From assembly GCF_002834385.1 (NCBI RefSeq), contig NZ_PITQ01000001.1, forward strand, positions 248,001 to 312,000: a stretch of DNA of 64,000 nt. Direction: 5' to 3'. The DNA is from Rahnella sp. AA (lineage in GTDB: Bacteria > Pseudomonadota > Gammaproteobacteria > Enterobacterales > Enterobacteriaceae). Under the pieces are notes generated by a model, which saw only the letters and a program-made list of their open reading frames with translations, did not search any database and was not told where the DNA came from. A program made the translations under genes and the position numbers. This document shows, in pieces, positions 16,902 through 26,444 of this stretch (its first letter is position 1; each line of letters starts with the position of its first letter).

Positions 16902-18478
16902 TATTCGCCACTCTCTTGTAAAAGTGTTTCACTTTCTTTTGCTGGCGCAAGATTAACATCAATAATGCCGAGATAACTTTCAACGTGAGAGAAATTCAAT
17001 TCATTAATTTTATAGACATTCCCCTTCATCGGTTCAGTGACATCTGGGCCAAATAGTGAGTCGTCCCATTGCGAAGGGGAAATAAAGCAAAAATTATTCT
17101 TCTTGCGGTGATCATTGAGGATCCAACGAATTTTTTGCCAGTCTTCAAAGAAGTATTCTTGCAAGAGAGGAATTATTTGGTCACGAAAAATAGAGGCTAA
17201 ATGTGTAAGTGTTGGTTTTTTCTTTAAAGGTAAAAAGTAAGCATGGCCTAAGCAATGATCAGCATTAAGCAGTACTTCAATACGACTGTTCATTGTTCTT
17301 AGAATTGTGCCGATATTAATACCTTCAATGCTAATTTCATCGAGTAAATCAGGATTCGGCGGGGTTTCTCGAAAAATAAACCTGCGCCTTAACGCAATAT
17401 CCAAACCGGAAAGAGAACGGTCTGCAGTGTTCATTGTGCCGATAATATAAACATTATTGGGAACACTAAATTCTTCCTTTGAATACGGAAGTTTAGTGAC
17501 AAGTTCTTCTTCTTCCCCCTTCCTTTTAGAAACTTCGATTAAAGTAATCAGCTCACCAAAAATGCGAGAAACATTTCCTCTGTTGATTTCATCTATGATT
17601 AAAACAAAGGGTTGTGAAGGTTTTTTTGCTGCGTTTATGCAAATGCTTTTAAAAATACCAGGTTCAACGTGATACTCCAGTTGTTTCGCTTCCCCAATTG
17701 ATGGTCTTAGCCCTTCAACAAAGTCTTCATAAGTAAAACTTTGATGAAAGGTAACAAAACTAATATACCCATTCTCTCTAAGATTTTCAAAATGCGTTTT
17801 TTGAGCGACTCTATCATCTCGATTTAATTCTAAAAATTTCTCATCCAGGATGTTAAGTGCTGTACCAATAGTTGCATAAGTTTTACCCGTGCCCGGAGGG
17901 CCAAAGAGAATTTGATTCAACATTGGGGTATCCTCCAAGGGCTTGATTATCTGAATATCTTTACTCTCTTTTTTAAGCTCTAAAGTGAGTTGGTAATTTT
18001 GAAGTACTTTACCTAAATCGCTGTAGAGTTGAGTATCAAATGACGGTGAGCCAACTACCTTAGAAATATTTTCATAAACTGCTGCTACATAAGATGAACC
18101 ATAGCGTTTTATGGTAAATCCTTTTTCTTTCATATGTGCAGATACAGTTCCGTTTTTTATTATTTCTTCATGCCAATTATTTTTAGGATGATTGGTTTCA
18201 CTCACGCCATAGCTCAGAACTAGATAATCGTGTGCTTTGTAATAAAGGAAAACTGGATAAATGCCATTTGAAACTTCCTGCCCTTTACCCAGAAACGCTA
18301 TCCAAGGTACTTCCGCTTGGTTGCCCTGCCCGAAACTTACTTTCAATTTAAAAGAGCAAACCAGATCAGAATAAAGATCCTTGATTTTCAAGCTTCCAGT
18401 TTTGGCTTGTTCAATAAATTTTCGGACTTCTTCTGCAAAATTAATTTCTTTTAGCGCTTCTTCAAAATTTGTGCTCAT
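16901..18478 (-). CDS. mcrB: McrB, GTP-dependent AAA+ subunit of McrBC
   Basis: A 525-residue AAA+ motor. Residues ~1-150 are a DUF3578-like target-binding domain (VPWIAFLGKGQEVSNGIYPV). The motor has Walker A FGPPGTGKT near 193-201, Walker B VLIIDEINRGN and the McrB signature GTMNTADRSL, followed by ALRRRF. The N-terminal domain differs from E. coli K-12 McrB and sets which modified DNA is read, so specificity is unknown. mcrC follows with a one-base overlap. The gene is the right-hand end of the defence island; budB begins the core region about 130 bases away. Confidence 0.92.
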   Translation of the reverse strand: MSTNFEEALKEINFAEEVRKFIEQAKTGSLKIKDLYSDLVCSFKLKVSFGQGNQAEVPWIAFLGKGQEVSNGIYPVFLYYKAHDYLVLSYGVSETNHPKNNWHEEIIKNGTVSAHMKEKGFTIKRYGSSYVAAVYENISKVVGSPSFDTQLYSDLGKVLQNYQLTLELKKESKDIQIIKPLEDTPMLNQILFGPPGTGKTYATIGTALNILDEKFLELNRDDRVAQKTHFENLRENGYISFVTFHQSFTYEDFVEGLRPSIGEAKQLEYHVEPGIFKSICINAAKKPSQPFVLIIDEINRGNVSRIFGELITLIEVSKRKGEEEELVTKLPYSKEEFSVPNNVYIIGTMNTADRSLSGLDIALRRRFIFRETPPNPDLLDEISIEGINIGTILRTMNSRIEVLLNADHCLGHAYFLPLKKKPTLTHLASIFRDQIIPLLQEYFFEDWQKIRWILNDHRKKNNFCFISPSQWDDSLFGPDVTEPMKGNVYKINELNFSHVESYLGIIDVNLAPAKESETLLQESGE

Positions 18479-18572
18479 TTAGTGGCACCACAGTTTAAGT
18501 CAGCATAGTGCTGAGTAATTTATCGTAATGCCTACCAATTTACATGTACCACTTACGTCATTTCAATGTTTT

Positions 18573-18590
18573 AGGCGCATTTCTGCGCCT
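18573..18590. terminator. Hairpin between budB and mcrB
   Basis: A seven-base stem AGGCGCA/TGCGCCT with a TTTC loop lies just after the budB stop (budB is on minus). It lacks a clear T-run in either direction, so termination is probable but not certain. Confidence 0.4.
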
Positions 18591-18611
18591 TACCATCGTA
18601 AGAATTACCCC

Positions 18612-20288
18612 CTAAAACATCGCCCCCATCTCCAACTGCCCCATCAGCAACGCATTGTCACTGTAGTCCACGGGGACGGCGACGACGGCGGGGCCTTGTA
18701 CGTCCATCGCGGCGCGGAGGGTGCTTTCCAGGGTTTCGGCGGAGGTGACGGAGAAACCTTTCGCGCCGAACGCGTCAGCGTAGGCTTTGAAATCTATCGG
18801 GCCGAACTGGATGCCGGAGGTGCGTTGATATTTTTTCTCCTCCTGGATGGCGACCATGTTGTAAGCCTCATCGACCCAGATGATGTGCAGCAAATTCACG
18901 CCCAGCCGGACGGCGGTTTCCAGTTCCATGCTTGACTGCATAAAACCGCCGTCGCCGGAAACGGACACCACTTTGCGGCCGGGATTGACCAGCGCGGCGC
19001 CAATCGCCCACGGCAACGCGACGCCCATGGTCTGCTGGCCGTTGGAGATCAGCACCTGACGCGCGCGGAAGCTGTAAAGGTAACGGGCGATCCAGATGTG
19101 GAAACTGCCCATGTCAACGCATAACGTGACGTCGCTGTTGACGATGTCCTGCATCGCGCGCACCAGGCGCAGCGGGTGGATGGCGAACTGGTTCAGGCTC
19201 CGGCCTTTTTGATCCAGCAGCTCGCGTTGCTGGCGGCGGTCTTCCAGGATCGCGATGGACGACGTGCTCAGCACAAAATGCTGCTGGATTTGTTCCGTCA
19301 GCAGGTCGAGCGTGTCGGCGATGTCGCCCACCAGCTCGACATCCGGCAGGTATTCGCTGTCCGTTTCGGCGGGCATCACGTCGATATGCACCAGCTCGGC
19401 ATTTTCGTTATACCACTGCGCCGGTTCGTACTCGACCGGGCTGTAGCCGATGGTGATCACTAAATCGGCATTGCGCAGCAGGCGGTCACCGGCCTGATTA
19501 TTGAACAAACCCACGCGCCCGGCGAACCGGTGGAACGATGCCTGATCGATAACCCCGGCGGCCTGATAGGTGCTGGTGACCGGCAAATCACTTTTATGCA
19601 GCAGCCGGCGGATGGCCTCGGCGTTACGCGGCTGGCTGGCCATCAGGCCGAGCAGCAATACCGGGTTTTTGGCCTGTTTTAACAGACGCGCGACCTGCAA
19701 AATGGCGTCGTGCGGCGCGCTGCCCAGCACGGGGGGCTGCGATGTCAGCAGTTTGCCGCTGGCGGGGTCATTGACGATATCCATCGGCAGGCTGATGAAC
19801 GCCGCGCCCGGACGCCCGAACTCGGCGGCGCGAAAGCCGTTTGCCAGCACTTCGGCCAGCGCGGAAGACGAGGTCACTTCCGCAGAATATTTGGTTACCG
19901 GGCGGAACATCGCGACGGTGTCCATCGTCTGGTGAACCTGCTTTACATGGTCGGCACGTTTTACCGCACCACCGAGAGCAACCAGCGGATCGCCTTCTGA
20001 TGTCGCCGTGGCGACGCCGGTGATGAGGTTCGAGCAGCCGGGGCCGGACGTCACCAGCGCGACGCCCGCTTTGCCGGTCAGGCGGCCGACGGCACCGGCC
20101 ATAAAGGCGGCGTTGGCTTCGTGGCGGACAGGAATAGTGGTGATGGTGGAGTCGATCAGCGAATCAAATACGCGGTCGATTTTCGCGCCGGGAATGCCGA
20201 ATACGTGTTTTACGCCCTGCGCTTCAAGCTGAGCGACCACCAGATCTGCACCGCATTTCCATTCAATTTTAGGGTCTGAGTTTTTCAT
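18612..20288 (-). CDS. budB: Catabolic acetolactate synthase (BudB/AlsS)
   Basis: A 558-residue thiamine-diphosphate enzyme that joins two pyruvates into acetolactate for acetoin/butanediol formation. It matches Klebsiella-type BudB along its whole length: FGIPGAKID and [10 protein letters not shown] at the N-terminus, [19 protein letters not shown], and the ThDP motif [19 protein letters not shown] with YNMVA. No FAD-regulatory or ACT partner is encoded nearby, which fits the catabolic, pH-induced form. It follows budA after 26 bases. The usual third gene budC (acetoin reductase) is not next to it. Confidence 0.95.
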   Translation of the reverse strand: MKNSDPKIEWKCGADLVVAQLEAQGVKHVFGIPGAKIDRVFDSLIDSTITTIPVRHEANAAFMAGAVGRLTGKAGVALVTSGPGCSNLITGVATATSEGDPLVALGGAVKRADHVKQVHQTMDTVAMFRPVTKYSAEVTSSSALAEVLANGFRAAEFGRPGAAFISLPMDIVNDPASGKLLTSQPPVLGSAPHDAILQVARLLKQAKNPVLLLGLMASQPRNAEAIRRLLHKSDLPVTSTYQAAGVIDQASFHRFAGRVGLFNNQAGDRLLRNADLVITIGYSPVEYEPAQWYNENAELVHIDVMPAETDSEYLPDVELVGDIADTLDLLTEQIQQHFVLSTSSIAILEDRRQQRELLDQKGRSLNQFAIHPLRLVRAMQDIVNSDVTLCVDMGSFHIWIARYLYSFRARQVLISNGQQTMGVALPWAIGAALVNPGRKVVSVSGDGGFMQSSMELETAVRLGVNLLHIIWVDEAYNMVAIQEEKKYQRTSGIQFGPIDFKAYADAFGAKGFSVTSAETLESTLRAAMDVQGPAVVAVPVDYSDNALLMGQLEMGAMF

Positions 20289-20314
20289 GGTGTTTTCCTT
20301 TTACCTGCGGGCGG

Positions 20315-21097
20315 TTAACTCTCAACAGACTGAATAGCATCGTTTAAATCGTCGGGATTTAAATTAGCGTGCAGGAAGTCGCTGTCCTGCGGGAAGTCGA
20401 TCAGCAGCTTTTCAACGGTGCCGAAGGTCAGCACGCCGCTCTCAACCTGATAATCCAGAACGTGGCCGCCACTGCTGCGTTCCTGATTGATAAAATGCTC
20501 GTGATAACCCGCTACATTGATGCCCTGCATATACGCCGGAGTCAGGAATCCAATCAGCACGCCCTGGCTGTGCTCGATGTGAAAGGTCGGCTGGGCTTCG
20601 ATGGCTTCCAGCATCGGCTTATACGGACGCTGTTGTTCCGGCACGGTACGCGTCTCAACGCGGCTAAACTCACCGTCGATGCGCAGTGCGCAGAAGGTGT
20701 TTTGGCTGGCAACGGCGCGGTCTATCACATTGTGGATCTGCTCGCGGGAATGCGGTTTGCTGATGGCATATTCATTAGTCGGGTTAAAGAATGTCATTAC
20801 CGCGAACGGGGTTTTTTGTTCCGGACGGGCGCGTCGTGCACTGCCATCGCCGCGCAACTGGAAGATATTGCTGTTAAAAGCAATCAGCTCTCCGTCGAGA
20901 TGGTTGAAGGTTCCGAGGCCAAAATCGCCGTGCTCCAGCAGGTCGGCCATGGTGGTTTCGCCTTCATACACGCCGCTCAGCAGCGCACTCATCAGCGATG
21001 ACTGATACAGAACGCGGTCTGGATGCTGTTGTTTAAACACCGATGCACTGCGGGCGAGTTCCGCGACGCAGGAGCAGGAATCAGAATGGTTTTTCAT
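20315..21097 (-). CDS. budA: Alpha-acetolactate decarboxylase (BudA)
   Basis: A 260-residue metalloenzyme converting acetolactate to acetoin. Family motifs are clear: SLMSALLSGVYEGETTMADL, GDFGLGTFNHLDGELIA and the metal-ligand region GYHEHFINQERSSGGHV. I set the start at ATG 21097 (MKNHSDSC), which has GGAG eight bases upstream. A longer frame to 21166 lacks a ribosome site and would run into the budR promoter. It is first in the budAB operon and divergent from budR. Deviating pyruvate flow to neutral acetoin limits acidification. Confidence 0.95.
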   Translation of the reverse strand: MKNHSDSCSCVAELARSASVFKQQHPDRVLYQSSLMSALLSGVYEGETTMADLLEHGDFGLGTFNHLDGELIAFNSNIFQLRGDGSARRARPEQKTPFAVMTFFNPTNEYAISKPHSREQIHNVIDRAVASQNTFCALRIDGEFSRVETRTVPEQQRPYKPMLEAIEAQPTFHIEHSQGVLIGFLTPAYMQGINVAGYHEHFINQERSSGGHVLDYQVESGVLTFGTVEKLLIDFPQDSDFLHANLNPDDLNDAIQSVES

Positions 21098-21200
21098 GCA
21101 GGGATCTCCGGTCGAATCGTTAACTTTTCTAACTAAAGGTTGACGCGATTCAGCCTGAAGTTCCAATATGAGGAGGTGTTCACTTTGAGACGTTTTTGAT

Positions 21201-22073
21201 ATGGAACTTCGTCATCTGCGCTATTTTGTCGCGGTAGCAGAGACGGGCCACTTCACCCGTGCTGCCGAACAACTGGGGATTTCCCAGCCTCCTCTGAGCC
21301 AGCAAATCCAGCGGCTCGAACATGAAATCGGAACCCCTTTACTCAAACGACTCACCCGCAGTGTGGAACTGACCGAGGCCGGGAAAGTGCTGTACGGCGA
21401 TGCCCTGACCATTATCAAACTCACCGACGCCGCCCTTGAGCGAACCCGCGCCGTGGCGCGCGGCATGAACGGAACGCTGCGAATTGGCTTTGCCACATCA
21501 ACGGCGTTTAACCCGCAGGTTTTTGCGCTGTTACATCGTTTTAGGGATAAATATCCGGGTATGGTGCTTGAACCGCAGGAAAAGGATATGGCAGGGCTGA
21601 TGACTGCCATGGGCGAGGGCGCAATGGACGCCGCGTTTATCCGTCTGCCTTGCGAACGCAGCAAAGACTTCAGTTTCAAGGTGCTGGATATTGAAGAAAT
21701 GATGGTGGCGTTACCGAAAAAGCATCCGCTCAGCCAGGGTAAAGAGGTCCGGCTGGCGGCGCTGCGTCACGATACGATGATTACCTTCCCGCGGGATTTA
21801 TCGCCGGGGTTGTACGACGCGGTGACGCAAGCGTGTGAAGAAGCCGGATTTACGCCGCGCTACGGGCAGCAATGCCCGCAAATTACGTCGGCGCTGAGCA
21901 TGGTGGCGACAGGGTTTGGTTATGCGCTGGTGCCGGCGTCACTGAGTAAGATTGACGAAACGAATGTGCGCTGCCTGCCCCTGGCAGGGCAGACGTTAAC
22001 GACGCAGATAGCGCTGGCCTGGCGACGAACGGATAACTGCAAGGCCGCGCTGCATCTGGTGGGATTACTCTAA
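21201..22073 (+). CDS. budR: LysR-type activator of the acetoin operon (BudR/AlsR)
   Basis: A 290-residue LysR regulator. The N-terminal helix-turn-helix (residues 1-60, MELRHLRYFVAVAETGHFTR, SQPPLSQQIQRLE) is canonical, and an effector-binding domain follows. It is divergent from budA, with a 103-base shared region expected to hold the LysR site. This is the standard budR-budAB layout, in which the regulator responds to acetate and growth phase. It ends one base before the yfiB stop, so it converges with the yfi cluster with no terminator between them. Confidence 0.9.
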   Translation: MELRHLRYFVAVAETGHFTRAAEQLGISQPPLSQQIQRLEHEIGTPLLKRLTRSVELTEAGKVLYGDALTIIKLTDAALERTRAVARGMNGTLRIGFATSTAFNPQVFALLHRFRDKYPGMVLEPQEKDMAGLMTAMGEGAMDAAFIRLPCERSKDFSFKVLDIEEMMVALPKKHPLSQGKEVRLAALRHDTMITFPRDLSPGLYDAVTQACEEAGFTPRYGQQCPQITSALSMVATGFGYALVPASLSKIDETNVRCLPLAGQTLTTQIALAWRRTDNCKAALHLVGLL

Positions 22074-22074
22074 A

Positions 22075-22590
22075 TTACACCACAATAATCACAGAGACCC
22101 GGCGGTTCTGTGCGCGTCCGGCCTGCGTTTTATTGCTGGCAACCGGCTGGCTCTGGCCTAATCCACGCGTCTGGATATTGGCGCGTGGCATTCCGGCGTC
22201 GGCAAAGGCGGCGGCGACAGTATTGGCGCGGCGCAGCGACAGATCTTTGTTGTAGCTGGCATCACCGTAATTGTCGGTGTGACCATCGAGGTTCACTTTA
22301 TTCAGGCCGACATGCAGCAGTTCGCCCGCCAGTTTTTCCACTGACTGCTTACTTTCGGTGGAAAGTTTATCCTGATTATTGCCAAACAAAACTTTGGCAT
22401 CCAGCCCTAACTCCCAACCGGCATCGGTCTGCGTAAAGCCATTCTTTTGCAAGACTGTAATTTGTTCAGGCGTTAATCCTGCGACCGGTTTAGCCTGGCA
22501 GGCAGCCAGCAACAGGATGCAAAACCCCATCGCGGCAAACTGATACCAACGTTTGAAAAGACCGGCGTTGAAATGATTATGCGGGTTCAT
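22075..22590 (-). CDS. yfiB: OmpA-family lipoprotein YfiB
   Basis: A 171-residue outer-membrane lipoprotein. The lipobox LLLAAC gives a lipidated Cys near residue 32. The C-terminal OmpA-like peptidoglycan-binding domain has LDGHTDNYGDASYNKDLSLR and GLGQSQPVASN. In the YfiBNR module, YfiB captures periplasmic YfiR under envelope stress, which releases the cyclase YfiN. It is third in yfiR-yfiN-yfiB, 15 bases after yfiN. Confidence 0.9.
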   Translation of the reverse strand: MNPHNHFNAGLFKRWYQFAAMGFCILLLAACQAKPVAGLTPEQITVLQKNGFTQTDAGWELGLDAKVLFGNNQDKLSTESKQSVEKLAGELLHVGLNKVNLDGHTDNYGDASYNKDLSLRRANTVAAAFADAGMPRANIQTRGLGQSQPVASNKTQAGRAQNRRVSVIIVV

Positions 22591-22605
22591 AGCTAATAGC
22601 TCCTT

Positions 22606-23892
22606 TTAGTCTTTTATCACGGCAGGCAGCGGCATTCCGGTAGAAACATGCCAGCAGCTGCCGGAGATTTTTTTCGAGCGGAACATGGCCTCGTCAGCCT
22701 TTTCCAGCAGTTCTTTCGCGCTGTTGGCTTGTGAAGGCGATAACGCAATGCCAATGCTGAGTGAAACATCCAGCGTCTTATTGTTGAGTAATATGATCGG
22801 TGTTTTCATGATCTCAACAATACGTTCGGCAAAGGCCACGGCTTCTGCGGTAGAGATCATCGGTTCGAGCAGTACGGCAAATTCATCGCCGCCCAGACGG
22901 GCCAGCACATCACCCTGACGCAGCGTTTTCGCCAGCCGTTCACCAATCACCATCAGCACCCTGTCCCCGGCTGCATGGCCGAGAGAATCGTTGATATCTT
23001 TAAAGTTATCGACATCAATAAACAGCAGAGCAAGGGACAGTGGAGGACGCATTGGGTTGAAGCATTGATTCAGCGTATCAATAAAGAACGCGCGATTATG
23101 CAGACCAGTCAATCCATCGTGCAACGCTTTTTGTGTCAGCGAGACGTTCTCGTTTCGCATGTGATTTTCCCAGGCTTCCAGCTCGGTCAGCAGGCTGTTG
23201 AAGTCCTGGCTCAGCGTGTGTAACTCGACAATCGGGGCAGAAGGTACGCGCAGATAAAATGAGCGGCTGGCGGTGACTTCATGGGTGACGCGTGTGATAT
23301 GGCCGAGTGCATCCACGATGCCTTTTTGCATCCGTCGGGAAAAATACAGCGCAACCAGCGCGGTCAGGATCAGGCAACCCAACAGGCTGAGTATGGTTTC
23401 CAGCAAAAAGCCAATCAGGCTGCTTCCGTTACCGGCGAGCCAGACGGTGCCGATCAGTGAACCGGAGTGGATCACCGGAAGGGTAATCGGCTCCGGAAAC
23501 GCGACATGCCCGACGAGCTGGCCGAGTTTGTCCCAGTTGCTGTTCACCGGGCGCTGCCACTCGGTAAACGTTGCGCCCGCAGGGGTCAGAATTTTCGCCT
23601 GGATGAAATCGCCTCTTTTGGCGATAAATTCCAGTGAGTCATGCGCCGCCGAGGGATCGTTAAACACCAGTGCGGCTTCCGTTGTGTAACTGATAGCACG
23701 CGCCGTCAGTTCAAGATTGCTTTGGGCGTGAGAGCGCAAAGCGATCAACGCCAGCAGGGTCAGCAAAAAACCCGCCAGACCAATGGCAGTTAAAATCACA
23801 ATCACATGGATTCTGTTCAGCGCTGCGCTCAACGTCGGGCGCTGGCGGGGCTGTTCTACGTCAGGAACAGGAATTTTATTTTCCATGGTCAC
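22606..23892 (-). CDS. yfiN: Membrane diguanylate cyclase YfiN (DgcN)
   Basis: A 428-residue inner-membrane enzyme making c-di-GMP from GTP. It has membrane segments near residues 30-55 and 160-185, a periplasmic CHASE8-like domain between them, a HAMP segment, and a C-terminal GGDEF domain with DGLTGLHNRAF and an intact RLGGDEFAVLL active site. It is repressed through the periplasm by YfiR and relieved by YfiB. The ATG overlaps the yfiR stop (ATGA), consistent with balanced expression. Output would favour biofilm and reduced motility. Confidence 0.92.
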   Translation of the reverse strand: MTMENKIPVPDVEQPRQRPTLSAALNRIHVIVILTAIGLAGFLLTLLALIALRSHAQSNLELTARAISYTTEAALVFNDPSAAHDSLEFIAKRGDFIQAKILTPAGATFTEWQRPVNSNWDKLGQLVGHVAFPEPITLPVIHSGSLIGTVWLAGNGSSLIGFLLETILSLLGCLILTALVALYFSRRMQKGIVDALGHITRVTHEVTASRSFYLRVPSAPIVELHTLSQDFNSLLTELEAWENHMRNENVSLTQKALHDGLTGLHNRAFFIDTLNQCFNPMRPPLSLALLFIDVDNFKDINDSLGHAAGDRVLMVIGERLAKTLRQGDVLARLGGDEFAVLLEPMISTAEAVAFAERIVEIMKTPIILLNNKTLDVSLSIGIALSPSQANSAKELLEKADEAMFRSKKISGSCWHVSTGMPLPAVIKD

Positions 23893-24476
23893 TCCTTTTC
23901 CCTGGCAAGTTGTAATACAGCAGGATTAACCCGCACGCCGCTTCGGGACAGCGTGTCCAGATTCAGTTTGAAACTGGTATGAAGGGGGGTGATCACCAGA
24001 CAAAATGCGTTCAGCAGTGCGCAGGCATCATCCTGTTCACCAATAGTTAAAATCGCATGGCCTTCCAGCCGCTGGTGTAAATCAGTTTGCTGATCCACCG
24101 TCGTGCTGCCGGAGTAAATCGCATCACATTGTGAAGTGAGCAGCGGGCTGTCTAATGGAAGGGTCATGACTTTTAGCGATCTGCCGGTAAATGCGCTGCC
24201 ATCGGGCGTTAACTGCGCGGAATATTTCACCGGAGGGATGATGCAAAGGGTTAAAGCCGAAGAAGCGGTCCCGGCTGGCCAGCGTGAATAGCTGAGGATG
24301 CCGTTAACGGTTTGAGCAACCGCCTCATCAGTCGGTGCATCACCGGTCTGCGCGACGCTTTGGGTCAGAGGCGTGGTCAGAAGCAACATCAGCAGCACGA
24401 AACCATACGCGGCCTTAAAAAAACGGCGTACGTGGGTATTCAGTGACTGGCAAAAAGGTGATCGGGCTTTTCCCAT
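23889..24476 (-). CDS. yfiR: Periplasmic YfiN repressor YfiR
   Basis: A 195-residue exported protein with an N-terminal hydrophobic segment around residues 22-42 (signal peptide) and a YfiR-family body (AQTVNGILSYSRWP, LTLCIIPP, GHAILTIGEQDDACALLN). Paired cysteines (near 114, 151 and 158) fit the redox-sensing disulfides known in the family. It binds the periplasmic domain of YfiN and keeps it off. First gene of the operon. Confidence 0.87.
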   Translation of the reverse strand: MGKARSPFCQSLNTHVRRFFKAAYGFVLLMLLLTTPLTQSVAQTGDAPTDEAVAQTVNGILSYSRWPAGTASSALTLCIIPPVKYSAQLTPDGSAFTGRSLKVMTLPLDSPLLTSQCDAIYSGSTTVDQQTDLHQRLEGHAILTIGEQDDACALLNAFCLVITPLHTSFKLNLDTLSRSGVRVNPAVLQLAREKE

Positions 24477-25059
24477 TGTGTCGCTCTGTGTTTCTTCCGT
24501 TGAAATTATTTCACCGGAATAAGAATAACTTTATCGGCAATACTTCTGAAAGCGTCAATGAAATTTTTTTCATCTTGTAACCACGCCAGCTTTGTTTCGA
24601 TTTTTTTACACAAAGTCAGCAAAACTGCGCACCCTGAAGGGGCGTTAATGAATTTGTTATTTGTTTTGTTTGTTTTTTGAACAGTCATGGCGATGTTGGT
24701 AGCCCATAAAAAATACGAATTGATGATATTTCAATCGTTATTTAAATAATAATCACGGTGATAACAAAATAGGACAAAAATAGATGTTGCTGTAATGCCA
24801 GTTTGATGAATTTAAATTAGAGGAAATGTTAATGGTTTGGAATTTAAAGGAATATTAGGCGGTGTTTTCCGGGTATTCGTGACCATGATCTCAAAGCTAT
24901 GCTATTAACCAGATTTTTATGCTGCTGATAGGTATCATACCCGCATTAATGGTATGTTTTAGCCGTCAGGATGGTTTTTTCGATGACGGGTGCAGTAAAA
25001 AAACATCAACCATACCTGGGAAAAACGGAATTATTTATATAATTAAGTACAGAGGAATC
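24477..25059. promoter_or_regulatory. Intergenic region with yfiR and sdaC promoters
   Basis: This 583-base gap is strongly AT-rich from about 24690 to 25050. I find no supported gene: short frames in it lack ribosome sites. It must hold the divergent promoters of yfiR and sdaC. AGAGGA at 25051-25056 is the sdaC ribosome site. No operator is named. Confidence 0.4.
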
Positions 25060-26343
25060 ATGGATAATACAACAATCGGGACGCTGTCTAAAAAATCGGT
25101 AAGTTCCTGGCGTAAAACTGACACCATGTGGATGTTAGGTCTCTACGGAACGGCAATTGGTGCAGGCGTTTTATTTCTTCCTATTAATGCAGGGATTGGC
25201 GGTTTAATTCCTTTAATCATTATGGCAATTCTTGCCTTCCCAATGACTTTTTTCGCTCATCGCGGATTAACGCGCTTTGTATTATCCGGTAAGAATGCGG
25301 GTGAAGATATTACGGAAGTCGTTGAGGAACACTTTGGTATTTCAGCCGGTAAGTTAATTACCCTGCTTTATTTTTTCGCTATTTATCCCATCCTTTTAGT
25401 TTACAGCGTGGCGATTACCAATACCGTTGAGAGTTTTATTACTCATCAGATGCATATGAATGCACCCCCGCGCGCGTTACTGTCATTGATACTGATCCTT
25501 GGCTTAATGACACTGGTGCATTTCGGGCAGGACATGATCGTGAAAGCGATGAGCATTCTGGTCTTCCCGTTTGTTGCGGTGCTGATGGCGCTGGCGCTGT
25601 ACCTGATCCCTAACTGGAATACGTCAGTGTTTGAAAACGTGTCTATGTCCGGCAACGGCGTGGGTCACGGCATGCTGATGACGTTGTGGCTGGTCATTCC
25701 GGTGATGGTGTTCTCCTTCAACCATTCCCCGATCATCTCCTCTTTTGCTGTTGCAAAGCGCAAAGAATACGGCGAAGACGCAGAGAAAAAATGTTCCCGC
25801 ATTCTGGCATTTAGCCACATCATGATGGTGCTGACGGTGATGTTCTTCGTCTTCAGCTGCGTCCTGAGCCTGTCTCCGGAAAACCTGATGGAAGCTAAAG
25901 CACAGAACGTTTCAATTCTGTCTTATTTAGCCAATCATTTCTCTAACCCGGTGATTGCTTATATCGCGCCATTTATTGCCTTTATCGCAATTACCAAATC
26001 CTTCCTTGGCCATTATCTGGGCGCGCGTGAAGGTTTCAACGGTATGGTGATTAAATCACTGCGCAGTAAAGGAAAAACAATTGCCCTGCCAGCGCTGAAC
26101 CGTTATACCGGCATCTTCATGTTATTAACTACCTGGTTAGTGGCAACGCTGAATCCAAGTATTTTAGGAATGATTGAAACGCTGGGCGGCCCGATTATTG
26201 CGATGTTGTTATTCCTGATGCCAATGTATGCCATCCGCAAAGTCCCTGCGATGAAAAAATACAGCGGCCATATCAGTAACGTGTTTGTGGTGATTATGGG
26301 TCTGATTGCCATGTCTGCGATTGTCTTTAGCCTGATCGGTTAA
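25060..26343 (+). CDS. sdaC: Serine/proton symporter SdaC
   Basis: A 427-residue, 11-helix inner-membrane transporter of the HAAAP family, importing L-serine with H+. It is collinear with E. coli SdaC ([49 protein letters not shown]). I chose ATG 25060 (MDNTTIGTL) because AGAGGA precedes it and it matches the family; an extension to 24919 would add an unrelated 47-residue leader. It pairs with sdaB downstream, so serine taken up is deaminated at once. Confidence 0.95.
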   Translation: MDNTTIGTLSKKSVSSWRKTDTMWMLGLYGTAIGAGVLFLPINAGIGGLIPLIIMAILAFPMTFFAHRGLTRFVLSGKNAGEDITEVVEEHFGISAGKLITLLYFFAIYPILLVYSVAITNTVESFITHQMHMNAPPRALLSLILILGLMTLVHFGQDMIVKAMSILVFPFVAVLMALALYLIPNWNTSVFENVSMSGNGVGHGMLMTLWLVIPVMVFSFNHSPIISSFAVAKRKEYGEDAEKKCSRILAFSHIMMVLTVMFFVFSCVLSLSPENLMEAKAQNVSILSYLANHFSNPVIAYIAPFIAFIAITKSFLGHYLGAREGFNGMVIKSLRSKGKTIALPALNRYTGIFMLLTTWLVATLNPSILGMIETLGGPIIAMLLFLMPMYAIRKVPAMKKYSGHISNVFVVIMGLIAMSAIVFSLIG

Positions 26344-26361
26344 TTTATTAAATATAGATAC

Positions 26362-26392
26362 AAAGGAGTGGGAATATCCCGCTCCTTTCTCT
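26362..26392 (+). terminator. Hairpin between sdaC and sdaB
   Basis: A 12-base stem AAAGGAGTGGGA/TCCCGCTCCTTT with an ATA loop is followed by a T-rich run. It probably terminates or attenuates between sdaC and sdaB, so sdaB expression may be lower or partly independent. Confidence 0.7.
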
Positions 26393-26444
26393 TCTGTTTA
26401 TTATTTTATTCCGCCCGTCATATCATTTACATGGAGTGTTCACC

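Noticed and set aside
24506-24688. 60-codon frame on minus upstream of yfiR
   Set aside because: AT-rich and Lys/Asn-rich, as expected by chance; no ribosome site and no family resemblance.
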